A program made the translations under genes and the position numbers. The notes beneath the pieces are model-generated. The model had not been told where the DNA came from and ran no database searches. It worked only from the letters and a program-made list of their open reading frames with translations. Below are positions 20,291-33,310 of a stretch of DNA of 64,000 nucleotides, piece by piece (the first letter of the stretch is position 1; every line of letters begins with the position of its first letter). The stretch is taken from the NCBI GenBank assembly GCA_036362985.1, contig JAYGXS010000009.1:14843664-14907663 (forward strand), given 5' to 3'. The DNA is from Ligula intestinalis (taxonomy: Eukaryota > Platyhelminthes > Cestoda > Diphyllobothriidea > Diphyllobothriidae).

Positions 20291-22344
20291 CGCACCTTGT
20301 GCTCCAAGTACCCTTTTTCTGTTGCGTCAAATTCGTAACCTATGCATTCATCTCCCCATCTCGCAGATACACAACGGACTGGTGACGATCGTGGCGGCTT
20401 CTTCTGTTTTCGTCACTTTGTCGGCAGACTGAACGATCAGAAAGAGCAATTTGTTGATGATTGTTATGACCTGCGCCTGCTTCATCTAATCAGCATGAAC
20501 GGTTCCCAAGAGCCCGTAAGAGAGACAGAGGAAGGACCAGCCGGCCAGATAGAGCGTGTGTACTCAGAAAAAGCACTAAACAGCAAGTCAGTACAAGTCG
20601 TTCATGCAATTTGGCTGCGTGCATTTTAGGGGGAACGCGAGAGGCATAGCTGAGTGAATGGGCCAATCAGATATGAGGAAAAATAAATAGACACATCGCG
20701 CTCTCATGACAGCTGCGTAAGATGAGCTCACGGGCCTTTCTATGAGATAAATAATCGTGAGAATGGGCGCATTCCCAACAATTATCACGTGACCTCTATG
20801 GTCCCCTCCTGGTTGCGACTCTTAGCGTACGGATGATATCCGCAATAGGTTCCCCTGTCCTATCTCGTGCTTTCTCCTCAGCAGGAGGGCCCTATCTTGT
20901 CTATACTTTCCTCCCATGAGCGACAGTTTTTTGCTCTTTGAAATCGCTCAAATCGCATTCAAACTTTTATGATTTCTGAAAAATGCGTAAGGAGATTTGG
21001 CACTGTCTGATCTTTTTGCTTTCGTGTCACTTGATATAGCCAATGATCAGAGTTACTATATTTATGCTACTCAAGATAAGTGAGTAGTCGTTTATGTTTA
21101 CGATTTCCACAAACTACTCACTTTGGCCTGCAAACGACCACTGTTTTAATCTTTTTACTGTACTGACGAATAGTTCAGTCCCTGTGTCACCCATAGGGAG
21201 CTCAAAGGCGTTTGCTGATCTTTTCCTAAATAAAATTGAATTCAAATGATGTCCCAGGAAAACAAGGTGGTGAAAAAATCATTCGGTGATGTGGGAGATT
21301 GCCAGTGAAGTAGTTTCGACTCTTATCTCATGTAATTTCCTCTGCTGCACAATTACGCTTTTGACAATTTAAATTATGTCATGCGCGGGTCCACTGGATG
21401 TCCACCACTGTAAATTAATAAGTACTACTCGAAAACAGGCCGCCGAATTCAATTCCTCTCTATGGCCATAAACTGTCTAACTCTAGAATGGAACAACACC
21501 GTCTCGTCGTTTTCCTCAACGGGACAATTTGAAGAAATTCAATTCCACGTGAATTAGACGTTTTTTTCGTTACCACTCAAATTTACGCCTTTTCAAGACT
21601 CTTCATGCCCTTTTTACGTCATAATTCCTATGCCGGAATGTTGTGGCTTTAGTGGGAGAACAAATGTTTCACAGACATTACTTGGGATGTTTCTTCTCTC
21701 TAGATTTAAAGGATATCTTTCCCGATAGCCCGTGATAGTTCGCACAGTTTTTGTGTATCAAACACAGGATTCCGTGTTGGTCATTTATCGAACCACCTAC
21801 TTTAACGTGCATATGACAGGCCCCTGTGTGTCAGTTTGGCGGTTAAATTTTTCGCTAGGCGTGAATTCTTGTGATTATTGGAAGCACTTCACGGAAGGAG
21901 GAGGGTTCACTACAAGAACATCTAATGGAACGTAAAGTTGATGAATAATACAAAAAGGGACTCAGTCCGATGTCTTGAGAGGCAGAATTTCTGCAGATTC
22001 CACTTCCTCGGTGCCGACTTCACCTGAAGAATAAAATTTGCTTCAACCCCTCAGCTCTAATGACCAGCTTGCTTAGTTGAAAACTCCGAATACAATTCAC
22101 GGGCAACATCTCGTAACAGTCTCCTCGGCGTAGCGATAGTGATCGAAGCCCTTTTCCATTGAGTACTTGTACGCGTGAAAGCCAACTAAGCGGCTTTGCG
22201 ACACTTGACGTTAATCGATATCTCGCTCTTAAGTGATTAGTCGCAATAAGGTCCATGCGAACGTTGGCCTTTCACACTGACACGAAAAAAAATAGCGACT
22301 AGCGCTGCGCGAGGTTGAAGCTTGCTTACACCAACTTCTCTGCT
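20291..22344. other. No gene recognised; TATA-containing repeat fragment at the left end
   Basis: A CCTATAAATACT sequence at 20277-20288 followed by CACCTTGTGCTCC matches 38569-38600, so this looks like a dispersed promoter-bearing repeat. The frame at 20342-20629 (95 codons) is open but has no motif I know. The rest has no structure I can support. Confidence 0.35.
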
Positions 22345-22354
22345 GCTTGTTACC

Positions 22355-22405
22355 CTGCGATCTGATGATTGATCCGCGACGGGATCCGAAACGTCAGGTG
22401 ACTAA
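22355..22405 (+). ncRNA. Hammerhead-like motif with canonical core
   Basis: CTGATGA at 22362-22368 is followed by a helix II candidate (GATCC 22371-22375 with GGATC 22382-22386), then C, GAAA (22388-22391) and a GUC triplet (22393-22395) before AGGTGACTAATG. Helix I pairing is weak, and the helix II junction has unpaired bases. No PLE coding is visible within 3 kb. It could be an eroded terminal repeat. Confidence 0.45.
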
Positions 22406-24489
22406 TGTTTTGCTGCCAGCGTTGATGACCATTCGACCGTCGACTTTGTCCACCCTATGCCCCCCAACATGGTGTTACAGGGGCGGTGGCTTACTTGTCA
22501 GGCAGTTTTAAGTGATAGTAGACTTGCGTAGCATCTACTGCATTCTCACTCCCATCATCCACCTGCACCCGTTGTCAAGACGGGGTCAAGAATAGCAGAT
22601 GCGGGTGCAGTAGACTGACGCGACTGAAGTCGCCCCTACGCGGACCATCACGCCACCATGTTCAGCATTTGTTATCGGCGTACAGCCCGATTAACGTCTG
22701 CCGTACCATGATCTGGCCATCTTGTTGGTCCAATACACCTGCCGCGCGTTTAGGGAGGTCAGCATACAAAAAAAAACAACTGCTGCTACTACTGTCTCAC
22801 GTTCTTTCAGGCATGACTGGACGTAGTCGCCGGTGGCCAGTTGGAAGTTCCGTGTACAATAAAGGCCTCCTACAGGTGTCTCCTGCCTTTTACGTACGAT
22901 TTGGGATTTGGCCTGATGATTGTATTACTGTGAGCATAACCGACTTTTAGACGGTCTTTGTCTCTGGTGACGGTTCGCAGTGGAAATTAAAGATGATGGA
23001 TGAGCAAATTCCTCCACCCAACGATCGAGTCCACTCACTCCCACGGCTACTCAAGAGCTGTCTCTTAGCAGACAACAACTGCGCCCTGTTATCTGAGAAG
23101 GTTCTGGACGACAATCGACAAGCCAAGGTTTTTGGAGCGTTTTCCACAGCGAGCGGGAAGCCTATACCTCGTAAAGCTCCATTGGTAAAGGTAGTCATGG
23201 AAATCGGTGCAACTGATTAACTTGGATAGGTTGCCTGTCTCCTATTTGAAACCGGTGTCCGTACAAGTTATGCTGGACTCCTGCCCAACAAATATTCAGG
23301 TTGATAAAGCATAGATAAATAGGTCCATTAAAACATTGAGCCTGCATTTCGAGGCTCCCCTTGACCGTTCCTTGCAAGGTTCCCATGGGCACTTTAGCGC
23401 ACGCTGTTGCCGTTATTTTATGATATCAAGTTAACTAATATGGCTAACAATGTTAGCTTCACACCCGTTTAGTTCCTCTTTTATTTTCGACATCTCGGAG
23501 GTTGTCGTTTCACTGCTGCTTTTTAACTGTATAAGTTTTACACGCTGGTAATTACATTCATAACATTGTAGTTTCACCGGCGTAACCCATGGTTCATGTG
23601 ACAGTACTTTCAGGTTAATTCCGTGAGTGAATGGTTGAAGCGTTAAATTGGCTTGTCTTGCAACTCTAACCCTTCCTTTTTATCTAGAATAATGAATCTT
23701 ACATTTGTGAGTCGTATGGACTAAATGGTAGAAAGCGCGAACCTGTCGGCAACGAACGCCCGTTAAAAAAGACGCTTAATACGGGTTAAAAGTCGCAAAG
23801 AGCCGCTCTGCCAGGTTAACCAAGAGTACGTTCCCTAACGAAGATACTGAGAAAACCACCTCGTAGCGTATATTCCAGTCCCGGGCTGGCTTGCTATTTA
23901 GCAGTTATCGATATGCGGGAACTTAGTAATGAACACCGACACAATATGCCGGACGACAGGCACTTACCTACGGTGTCCGTGCCAGTTACCTACTACAGGT
24001 GGTGTTGCGATGTCGCATATCAGCAGTCCTCTTGAAAGCGAACTACTAAGCTCAAAATCTGGTACACGGGCGTTAGGGTCAACAGACGCCACCCAATCTT
24101 TTATGACCCATTCAAACGAAAGTGGGTGTTCCCCATCCGCTTCTCCCTTAGATACGTTAACGGGAACCCAAACCGCCCCAGAAGTCTGCAGCATTTTTGA
24201 ACCAATGATGGGAGTCCCCACCTCCAGTACCATTAACCCGACGAATGAGCATTTAATAGTCAGCGCAGCTCACAAGGTGGTTGCAGTCCAGTAAAGCAAT
24301 AAATCCCAGGGAAAAGGATGCAAAACTCAATGCCAGCACAACATCAGAATATATTACAGTTCACTTGCAACTTCGATAATTTGTTTAAACAGCACTCGTA
24401 GTTTAGGATGGTTGGTTTATTGCAAGTGGGAAATCCACATCACTGTCCATCGACAACGGTATCGGAGCAGAGCCTGAAGGTTCGTTGTT
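22406..24489. other. Intergenic sequence; unidentified open frames on both strands
   Basis: The minus frame at 23964-24233 (SGAVWVPVNV, HPLSFEWVIKDWV, GLLICDIATPPVV) reads like protein, and a GTAACT donor-like site follows PPVV. I recognise no family, and the plus strand is open across the same stretch. The frames at 22947-23220 are likewise unidentified. Treat as undecided. Confidence 0.25.
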
Positions 24490-25790
24490 CCAGTCCTTGA
24501 CACCACTGCTAAATGTAATGACAATGTGTTGAATATGATAATGGCGAAATAAGGTTAAAATTTTCATAAAATCAGTTAGATTTGTCCTCAATACTCAGAC
24601 AGGGATAACAATTCATCATACGGAAAACCTCAATAGCACTTACGCCTTAAGAAAGCCCGATTGGCGGTCAAACGTCTAAAGGCCTGGCGCACGAGGCCTG
24701 TTTTTCGAAAATTCTCACGATTACACATTCGATGCCTTGAAGCTTTCGGTTGATCAACGTAGGCATGTTCCTGGCATGCTTGACCCCACTGTTAAACGTA
24801 ATGACAACGAGTTAAGTATGTCAATGGCGTAATGGGGGTTAAATTTTTATAAAATCAGTTAGATTTGTCCTCAATACTCAGACAGGGATAACAATTCATC
24901 AGAAGGAACACCTCAAGAGCACTTACGCCTTAAGAAAGCCCGAGTGGCGGTCAAACGTCCTATTGCCTGATGCACGAGGCCTGCTGTTCGTAAATTCTCC
25001 CGATTACACATGCTATGGCTTGAATCTTTCGGTTGATCAGCGTAGGCATGTTCCAGCAGCTCGGGCTCCTGGGTTGCATTCCCAGATGGACCTCGTTCGG
25101 TTTTAGGTTGCATGAGGAGGGGTTTTGTGCGAACATGTCAGCGAACATGTGCATCCCCAGCCACGTCCACATGGCTGCGACCTCATTTCGAAGAGAGCTG
25201 ACTTCGGTTCCGCGGAAAGAGTTAAGAACTCGGTCCGTCGTTTTTTCCAGGGTCACTAATGGCTCTTCAATTTATACGACCGTGCCGGTTTTTCATGATG
25301 ACGGACATGGCACCACTTTTAAATGTAATTACGATGTGTTAAATATGGCAATGGCAAACTAAGGGTAAAAATTTCATAAAATCAGTTAGATTTGTCCTCA
25401 ATACTCAGACAGGGATAACAATTCATCATTAGGAATACCTCAATAGCACTTACGATTTAAGAAAGACCGAATGGCGGTAAAACGTCCGATGGTCTGGCCC
25501 ATCCGGCCTGTTTTTCGTAAATCCTCACATTACGCACTCAATAGCTTGAAGCTCTCGGCTGATCAACGTAGCCATGTTCCTGGCAGGCTTGACACCACTG
25601 TTAAATGAGATGACAGCTTTTTAAATATAACAATGGCGAAATAACGGTAATTTTTTTCATAAAATCAGTTAGGTTTGTCCTCAATTCTCAGACAGGGATA
25701 ACAATTCATCATTTGGAATACTCTTACAGCACTTGCGTTTTAAGAGAGCCCAATTGACAGATGGCTTGGGGCACGGACTCCTAGGTTTCA
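24490..25790. repeat. Tandem array of a 283-bp unit, about 4.5 copies
   Basis: The anchor AAAATCAGTTAGATTTGTCC recurs at 24568, 24851, 25378 and 25661 (last copy with one change). The spacings are 283, 527 and 283 bp. Each unit also has CTCAGACAGGGATAACAATTC, AGCACTTACG, AAGAAAG(C/A)CCGA and GTTGATCA(A/G)CGTAGGCATGTTCC. The long spacing is one unit plus 244 extra bp, starting after the GGCATGTTCC at 25043-25052. The array ends near 25790, where similarity is lost. No coding function is evident. Confidence 0.85.
25053..25307. other. 244-bp segment present in only one unit of the tandem array
   Basis: This segment interrupts the second 283-bp unit between GGCATGTTCC and CACCACTTTTAAATG. On the minus strand it is open (RNEVAAMWTWLGMHMFADMF and CNLKPNEVHLGM). 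It resembles nothing I recognise. Either it inserted into one unit or the other units lost it. Confidence 0.5.
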
Positions 25791-28768
25791 ACTATCAGTG
25801 CAAAGAGCTCCACTGCAATATCGAGTTCCCCTCGGTCGACTACTGCGGTTGGCCCATTTTCTTTGCAGTGCGGCTGCCTTTGTGATGAACATTTTGTTGT
25901 TCATTCTCGGCAACATGCTGCTCGGCCTGGCAACTTTATGGCACTGAGGCGTGCTCTCATGCATTACCGGACGAAATGTAACGAAGCCTACGGAAGAAGA
26001 CCAGTTGGATAAACCAGGAGGTGAGTAAAGTTAACAATCAGAACTTCAAACGACCACATGGTGCAGCACGCAGGTGACGCGGGATTTGACCGCCACGTTA
26101 AAACAATCAATATAGGAAGAACTAAGTGGCAAGATTCTTCATAGTTCATTAGTCTGGTATCTCGGCACAAACTTTTCGCTGAGAATTATCGAGTCGAAAA
26201 TTTTCCTATGATCAAGTAAAACTAGGGTTAAATCACATTTTGAACTTGAAGAAACTAAGGACTGACACCCGAAAAGATTCAATTTTTCATAGTCCGCCAT
26301 CCTGTCGGGGAGTTACCGACACGCACAGCCAAATTTTGATTTGCTGTTGAAAAATGAAATCAAGATGCTCAGCCTCAGGGTGATAGTAACTGCGGGTGAG
26401 AATGGAGACGGTAAATATCCATCTATACGTAGGAATCTCTGTCGTTGAATACTATAAAATTCTATGTATGGGATAGATAGCTAAGAGTCCTCCGTCGGCT
26501 CGGTAAGACTGATTGGCTAAACCATTGGTGGGGTATAAGTGTATTTCATTAGTTTTCTTCACGCAATCAGCATGCCAATGTATATGCATCTATGAATTTT
26601 CAAATTCCCGGCACTAGACTCTGTTTAACTGTTATGTCTGGTCGACAGTGAATCCATTTCTCTTACGCATTCATCAGACTCAGTCCCCACTGAGATTCCT
26701 CTTGTTCGAATGTCCTTTCACCCACCAAAATGCCAAAGCAATGGTACACGTTATCGAGATCCTGCCAGCACATCCTTGCTTGATGCACGAACTGCTTTTC
26801 TGCGCAGGTCGCAAAGATCATCCCGGCCTCCGGCAAGAGCACTTCTTTCACATACGACAAATGCTTCCCAGCTGACATGCGCACAGGATTATCTTTCCTA
26901 CTTCATCATTTGCCTAACGATCGAGTTGATCCCTTCGTCTTCCCTCTCATTGGGTGCTGGTGGCTTCCTCGTTCAATGCTTACTCTCTCAACGTCATACT
27001 ACTTCTAACGCAGGTATTTCTGAATCTCTGACTCGCAGAACCTTGACCGACTTCCATTCGCACGCACACGCACATATAGTTAGTTGTGGCTGTAAAAGGG
27101 CAACTTGAACACATCACCCCTCAGCCGACGCAGCATGGCTCAAAATAAGTGACTTCCCCTCGGGTAACTCCACACAGCAATCGCAGACTGCTTGAAATTG
27201 TTGCGCAATCACATAACAGCAGCTGTTGCCGCTGTTTCACTTGCTCTCAATTCTGACTAGACGCAGTCAGCACTAGCATCATCTCGGTCACTGGCCACTG
27301 TTGTTTCAGTCAACAACTCGTTGTTCCGGCACAATAAGTCCCTCATGTTGGTGCCTTTAGCATTATACATACAATCTGGTATTTTAAACTGATGATTTTT
27401 ATGATCAGAGTAAAAACCCTACCTAGACTCCTACCGATTTCAAGATCTTGCTTCGGCTTAAGATTGCGTTTAGCCAAGGTAAGCATACACCAAAGGGTCA
27501 TATTTACGTTTACAATTACGGGTAGACTTGATTTTAGTTCTACGGTCGGGTTCAGGATTTACGACGTGATCAGCGTTGATTTTAAGGCTAGAATTATGAC
27601 TCTATAATATTTACACCTCTTGGACTTCTGTGGAAGGCTCATTTTCACATAATTAACATGAGTCAGTATGGGATTAGGGCAATTTCATCCGTGAAGCACC
27701 CAAATACGATTAAACTCGTGACTATTAGGACGTAAATCTTCGTAGAACATACCCGCTCACCTACGTGTTAAGCTTGGTCGTTAAAAGATTGTTAGGCCAA
27801 TTACGCACAGCATATCAAACAGTATACTTGTTGGGACGGCTGGCGTCTTGGCTTCTGAAGATGTTGGATGAGTGAAGTAAGTTGCATTCAGAGATGAAAT
27901 GCTGAAACGAAAGAAGATCTTCGGAAAATCGAGTTGTACTCGTATAGGCAGATGTATCTGCAGACGTATCTGAAGATGCATTGACCTACAATTGGAAATA
28001 AGGAAATGCCAAACAAGCACTTAAATGTGCCAACAGACGCAACATGCATGCTTTCTTACTCAAAAGCGAGATTCGCGTATTGGATGTGGCCGAGCTTTTC
28101 GACTTATGCAGCTGGGAGCTTGGCTACGTAATTAAAGCAAGGGTAAAATCCAATGACCTTCACTTTTACGAAGCTCAAATACTTGGATTAAATCACGAAA
28201 GTCAAGATTCATCCTATGCAGTCAAAGCAAACCGAACACATTTGCTACGTCCGTTTCTGAGATGTGTTCCGCGGCAACGGGGACCTAGTTAAACCTCTTG
28301 ATCAGGTTTGTGCTATAGCAGATAGTTGTACAGATGAATCTCCGAGAAATTAACAATGAAATGGAAGTAGATACCAATCGAAAATGAGCCAGCTATTCAA
28401 ACGACGGAAGTCGGTCAGGCAGAGCTTTCTTATAAACGATCCAAGGACTGGCGGTGAGTAGCACGATGTCTATTTTCAGTAGTAATAAGTCAAACGTAGT
28501 TATAAACAACTTATCGGAGACTATGCAACGTTAAAGAGAGTATGACGTAGGTCGATTAAATTGTGAAGATCCTATAATGTAATTCCAGAAAGCACGTTAG
28601 CATAAGGAGTGGACGATAGAATTGTGGAACTATAATGACCAGGAGATGCAATGTTACACTTTATTTATATAAGACCTACGCATATCGTTGAGTCAAAAAG
28701 TTTGTAATGTGCTATCTATCTATACAAATGACATTTATGATGATGAAGCTGGTGGTATTGGTAATGAA
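25791..28768. other. Intergenic sequence, no gene recognised
   Basis: A block at 26660-26780 (CAGACTCAGTCCCCACTGAGAT, then TTGTTCGAATG and GTACACGTTATCGAG) resembles 36770-36850, which lies just inside the 3' LTR at 37244, so it may be a Gypsy internal remnant. The open frames at 26710-27108 and 28044-28292 have no motif I know. Confidence 0.3.
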
Positions 28769-28868
28769 GATGATGATGATGACGACGACGACGATGAAGA
28801 TGAATATGAAAGAAGGGGAGGAGGAGGAGGAGGAGGAGGAGGAGGAGGAGGAGGAGGAGGAGGGGGAG
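28769..28868. repeat. Compound trinucleotide microsatellite
   Basis: (GAT)n passes into (GAC)n, then after a short break into (GGA)n of about 17 units. The open frames through it (Asp/Glu or Gly runs) are by-products of the repeat. Confidence 0.95.
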
Positions 28869-28989
28869 ACTACAAACTACGGGGTCTGCAGTGAAACATG
28901 TAGGTTTTTACTGGCCGCCAAACAGAGCTTTATCCGGCATCCTTGTTCAAGGCCAGCTGTCTCAAGGACATGCACTACGTCAATCAGCG

Positions 28990-29811
28990 CTTTCAGACGT
29001 ACCGATCTACAGAAACATGACTGACTTCCCACACGTTTTGCTGCCGCTAAATGCCAGTTCGAGCGCATGCCTCAGATGGGTATCGTCCGTCAATTCGACA
29101 GCTCTTGGGCCCCACACCCTCACATGGTTCCGAAAGCCACCACTGGTGACTGACGCCCATGCGGTGACTACAGTGCTTTGGATAATGCCATAATTCCGGA
29201 CCGCTACCCTGTATCCGTACCCCGTATTGACAGGATTTAGCCAGCTCCGTATTCAGCCAGTCCATGTGCACGCAAATCTATCTGGTCTGGACGCATTGCC
29301 TCTGAGGGCGTTTCAAAGACGGCTACCACCAACCAAATTGGCCTCTTTGTGTTCTTGTGAATGCTTTTTGGACTTCGCAACGCCTCATAAACGCTCCGGA
29401 TGTTCAACGATAGAGCACCTCTTGGCCTACCTTTCGCCAACACCTATATTAATGACCTCTTGGTGGCCGAGGAACATATGGAGCGTCTCAAAATGGCGCT
29501 TGACCAATTGAAACAATTTGCTGGTGTCCTCAGCCCATCCAAGTCTGTCTACGATGTACCTGCCCTCAAGTTCTCAGTCGACTGATCAATAGTAACGGCA
29601 CCCATCCTTTGCTTAACAGGGTTTCGGCTATCCGTTTCTTCCATTTTCCCTCTACGAAACGTCAACTTCAGCTTTTAATGGGCATAGTGAACTTCTACTG
29701 CTGGTTCTTTTAGAACTATGCTCACACTATTCCGCCGCTCATGAATCTTCTCTCTAGTTCCACACTATCCTTAGAACTACCTGCAGACACCCTCACAGCT
29801 TTTGATAGGGT
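28990..29811 (+). mobile_element. Outer Ty3/Gypsy pol, 5' part: RT, interrupted at 29811
   Basis: The plus strand runs through HMVPKATTGD, then RPCGDY, IPDRYPV (about 29130-29215), then FGLRNAS-like and GLPFANTYINDLLVAEEH (about 29370-29480), GVLSPSKSV (29520s), RQLQLLMGIVNFY and LPADTLTAFDRV. In motif C, YxDD reads YIND, so one catalytic Asp is Asn. Several frameshifts and stops are present (for example after GD near 29140). The frame stops at FDRV exactly where an LTR begins, and it resumes as MAALADA at 37739. It is therefore the front half of a pol gene split by insertion. Confidence 0.85.
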
Positions 29812-30336
29812 TGTAGCGACCTTGTACGCTAACAGGTGCATGTCCCGATGTCTGGCTTTCCAGTCGTGGCCTCAATCCGTGTAGACCTCAAGGTCGTTAA
29901 GCTCGCCGAACTTACTGGCGTGAGACACAGGCCACCCACGTTGTCCATCAACTGTGTCAAACAACACGTCGTCCAGCCAATCACATGCCGACCTACCCAT
30001 TGAAAGCTCTCTCTGTCTTCAGGTCCGACTACTCTCAGACCTCACTTGGGACCCGGTCAACTTACTGAGCGGACGTGTATCTCCCAAGTCAATCTACTCT
30101 CATCTACTCTCCTTTCTTTGTGTATACAATACATCCTTCCTACTAATCTGGCCTTTCACGCCTTATCCTATCCCACTGGCTTAAGCATGTTAGGATACGT
30201 TCTCTCGTTTATTATCTAGCTGGACCACATCGTCTCCCACATTGTTGACCTCGACCTTCACTCCACTTAACTCTACACTGTCGATTCTGACGTCCACTTT
30301 ACTCTTCACTGTCGACTCCGACGCCTGTCTATCTCA
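29812..30336 (+). repeat. 5' LTR of inserted LTR element
   Basis: Starts TGTAGCGACCTTGTACGCTA and is collinear with 37244-37734 over its full length, ending CTATCTCA against CTATCCCACA there. The second copy lacks about 35 bp near the 3' end. Directly 5' is GGGT (29808-29811), repeated after the other LTR. ATGGTGACGC follows the LTR end and could be the primer-binding region. Pyrimidine-rich blocks such as CTCATCTACTCTCCTTTC are shared with the copies at 1668, 10293, 19859 and 43560. Confidence 0.8.
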
Positions 30337-32603
30337 ATGGTGACGCACTTTTCTTCATCCCGCCTTCAATTCCATTTACCTACTAACAATTACCACTCTC
30401 CATCTCTTACACTGATGATCCGCGACAGGAGGCCAATTTTCATTTTCCGACGTGGCTGCCTTCAAGTAATTATCCTTGGCCCTCCTTCGAGTTCGGCTGC
30501 AGTTTCCTGTGTTATTTTTTGTGACCACAATATGGAGAATGCAGTTATCGACAACCTGTCGTGAAGCGAATTGGAGACCCTCACCTACTTTCACTCCATC
30601 ATCTGTGAGTATTCTCTTTTTACTAATATATTCAACATGCAATTGTGTAACCATCACTGCATTTACAAAGTAAAGACATTTAGCTCTTTCTTAATTCTGT
30701 GTCTGGATGACAGTGCGTCTACAGTAGGTGCATTATTTTATGAAATCCAACGATTTTTACAAGTAGCTTCCTCTTACTCAAACGCAGCCCAAGCTGTGGC
30801 CCCCAAAGTCTTACAACAATACAGTAATGGTCGTTCTTCATAATAGGGTATATTGTGATTTATGAAGAAATATAACGTTTTATAGAAACACCAGCATTTT
30901 TGGAAAGTGGAAAATTCCGAAAAAGTGGAAATCAGACGTATTAGGTAGACCTAATTTTTACATGCATAGGAAGCCCGTTCATGCAAAACCACCGAGTGAA
31001 TAAAGCAGCACAAGTAAAATTACGTTGTAAAATATTCGTTTTGTCAAGTTTTCGAATACATATGCTTCCATATTACGTGCAATATAATGTATGGCTGTTA
31101 CCGAAGAGCCTAGTGCTTTAGTATGTATTCTAACACGTTTTCCCGAGAACTGCTAGTTAGCCAATTGACAATTAATAATGATTTAATTTACGTGCTCACC
31201 AAAACCTTCGAAATAAGATATATCTTAAAAGCATTTACCTAAATAACGAGCTCTTAAACATTTTTTCTTATGCAGCTCTCTGTGTGTGTCATGGTTTCTG
31301 AACCACCCAAACATGTCAACTCATTGCCGAGAATAATAAAGGTCCACTAATAAAGTCATGAATGAATATGCCTAAGACTAATAAAAAAATTATAAAACAA
31401 GTTATCTGTTGAACGACAGCTTTAGTTGTATATTTTAGCGTCGGATATTTTGAAGACTGAGTCAAGATCAGAATGTGAAATTTTGGGCAGTTCATTCAGT
31501 TGATTCCCCTGAAAATTATGGACGAATCTTCCGTTGTAAATGTAAAAAGCTAGCCTTTCTATTTAATTCGGAACAATTTTCAGTATATTTGGTTAATTCT
31601 AGGCTCAGTTCTACAATAACAAATGTCGAACAGAGGGTCAATAAAATCAACGGTGATTTTTGAGAAAACTCTACCGCAATGTCCCGTGACAACTCACTGA
31701 AATGTGTGTTATGTTACTTGTCTTCAACTTTATATTGGCTGCACAATCGATTTATTTACTATATACCTTTATATTCCTCATTCGCATTCCTTGCCTACAA
31801 CCTTTTATATGTACAATATAAATTTTTATTTGGCGTAAGGCAAGTAACAGTCTATAAAGTTTATTTTTCAATTTTACGGTACAAACTTTATAAATTTGCA
31901 AAAATAGAATTTGTTAACCTTACTTGGCTCTTCTTTTTCCAAAAATAAAGCATAACCTAATAATGATACTAACCTCAATTTCATGGACGCAAAAAAATTT
32001 TCCGTTTTGCGAACAGATATAACTAGACAGTTCTTGCTCCTCATGAGTGTTATTTTATAGTCCAACATGCACTAACAAGAAGCTATTTTCGGCAACGTCT
32101 AATACAATAGGAAATTTCTCGGCTGTCAACAAACGCTGAACTTCAACCATTTTTGCCTCTTTTTTCTCCCAGTATACTGATCAGAACAGAATACATAAAT
32201 AATAAATTACTTACTAAATTATATATTTTAGGCCCGGAGGGCCTCGTCATTGCAAACTTAGTGCTGTGGAAAAATAAATACAAAGTCGAAAAATGCTGCT
32301 CTCCATGAAACAACCACATAGACAGCAGGAGCGTTTAGAAGTGCTGGTAGATTAATTCATATTCACCAACATATTGTCGTTTTAAAATAGTAGTCAACGC
32401 ATGATGAACTAAGAAGGAAGCAGTGAAAAAAACTCCTACCATTTAAGCTGGGGCGGAGTTCAGCGAAAGCCCGCTTAAAAAAACGAAACGTAGGAGAAAA
32501 TACTGGTTCAACGAAATAAAAGGGGTTGGTTGAGAGGATTGATTGTAGTGCAAATGAGACAGGACTGTTGATGAGAATGAATGAGGGTTGGCAACGCTTC
32601 TTG
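30337..32603. other. Internal leader-like and AT-rich noncoding DNA of the LTR insertion
   Basis: The block 30490-30580 (CACAATATGGAGAATGCAGTT, then CCTGTCGTGAA) is repeated at 44150-44215 and may be shared leader sequence. The remainder, 30840-32300, is strongly AT-rich and its short frames are hydrophobic by composition. No gene seen. Confidence 0.45.
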
Positions 32604-32875
32604 TAATTAGAGAAATCATATAACAACAGAGGCTGTCGTTCACCAATGTTAAACCGCCCGACTGGCTTCATGATCAACTATCAGGGATTTGAGACAGGAG
32701 GAGGCCATCGTGGACAGCAGGGTCGACAAGAGAGTGAACGGCAGAGGTCACCTGATCATCAACAAAACGCCGGAGATGTGACCTTGTAGACTGCGGAGTT
32801 TAGCGACGAGCTGGCGAAAATAGCAGAACCGCAACGAGCATGACTAAAGACCATGAAGCCTATCGTCGAAGCGGA
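32604..32875 (-). repeat. Dispersed 270-bp repeat (partner at 59661-59925, plus)
   Basis: The minus strand matches 59661-59925 from GACGATAGGCTTCATGGTC to the GATTTCTC end, including CTGCTATTTTCGCCAG, GATCAGGTGACCTCTGCCG and GAAGCCAGTCGGGCGG. The flanks on both sides are unrelated, so the shared segment is itself the repeated unit. Type unknown. Confidence 0.7.
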
Positions 32876-33069
32876 TGGCCTGTGCTAAGAGTGTTTGAAG
32901 AATGTCAGGGAGAGTCCATCGCGGTTTAGCCATAATACGAAGGGTCCCACGACGAGAAGTTTGCGGAGGTCACGCGAACCTCATCGAGTGTTGGCGATGC
33001 GCCCATCGTGCACCCTTGTTGGCTTAACGAATCTGCTTGCTAATTGACAGAAGAAATGTAATAGGTAGT

Positions 33070-33310
33070 TTTCTAAACAAGCATATTACTGAAAATTAGC
33101 GAGTAGTATGTTTTTAATAATGTGATTATTCCATAATTTGCATTCGGGGGCTCAGTGGCTATTTGTTCTAACTTAATCGTGTCTTACACATGTCTACAGA
33201 TGCGTCTGACTTAATCGTAAACGTGTGCTCAAATGGCGACATGACAATGTCCGCGGGCAGAGCATTGAATGCCTGAATTGGGAAAAGTTTTACAAGTCCG
33301 CGTAGCCTCA
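33070..33310 (-). mobile_element. Family A 3' end fragment
   Basis: The segment 33232-33290 is a diverged version of the WNALPEDIVMSPSVDAF coding (plus-strand ATGACAATGTCCGCGGGCAG), and the tail block (TTACTGAAAATTAGCGAGTA) matches the tail after the larger copy (33375-33400). It is a second, older 3' fragment next to the main one. Confidence 0.6.

Noticed and set aside
23964..24233. Exon of a host gene on the minus strand
   Set aside because: Protein-like stretches and one donor-like site, but no acceptor, no partner exon and no recognised family; the plus strand is equally open.
28688..29024. Acidic and glycine-rich open frames
   Set aside because: They are translations of the (GAT)n/(GAC)n/(GGA)n microsatellite, not genes.
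31475..31948. Open frames with many hydrophobic residues in AT-rich DNA
   Set aside because: Residue use follows base composition (Phe, Leu, Tyr, Lys); no motif, no splice context.
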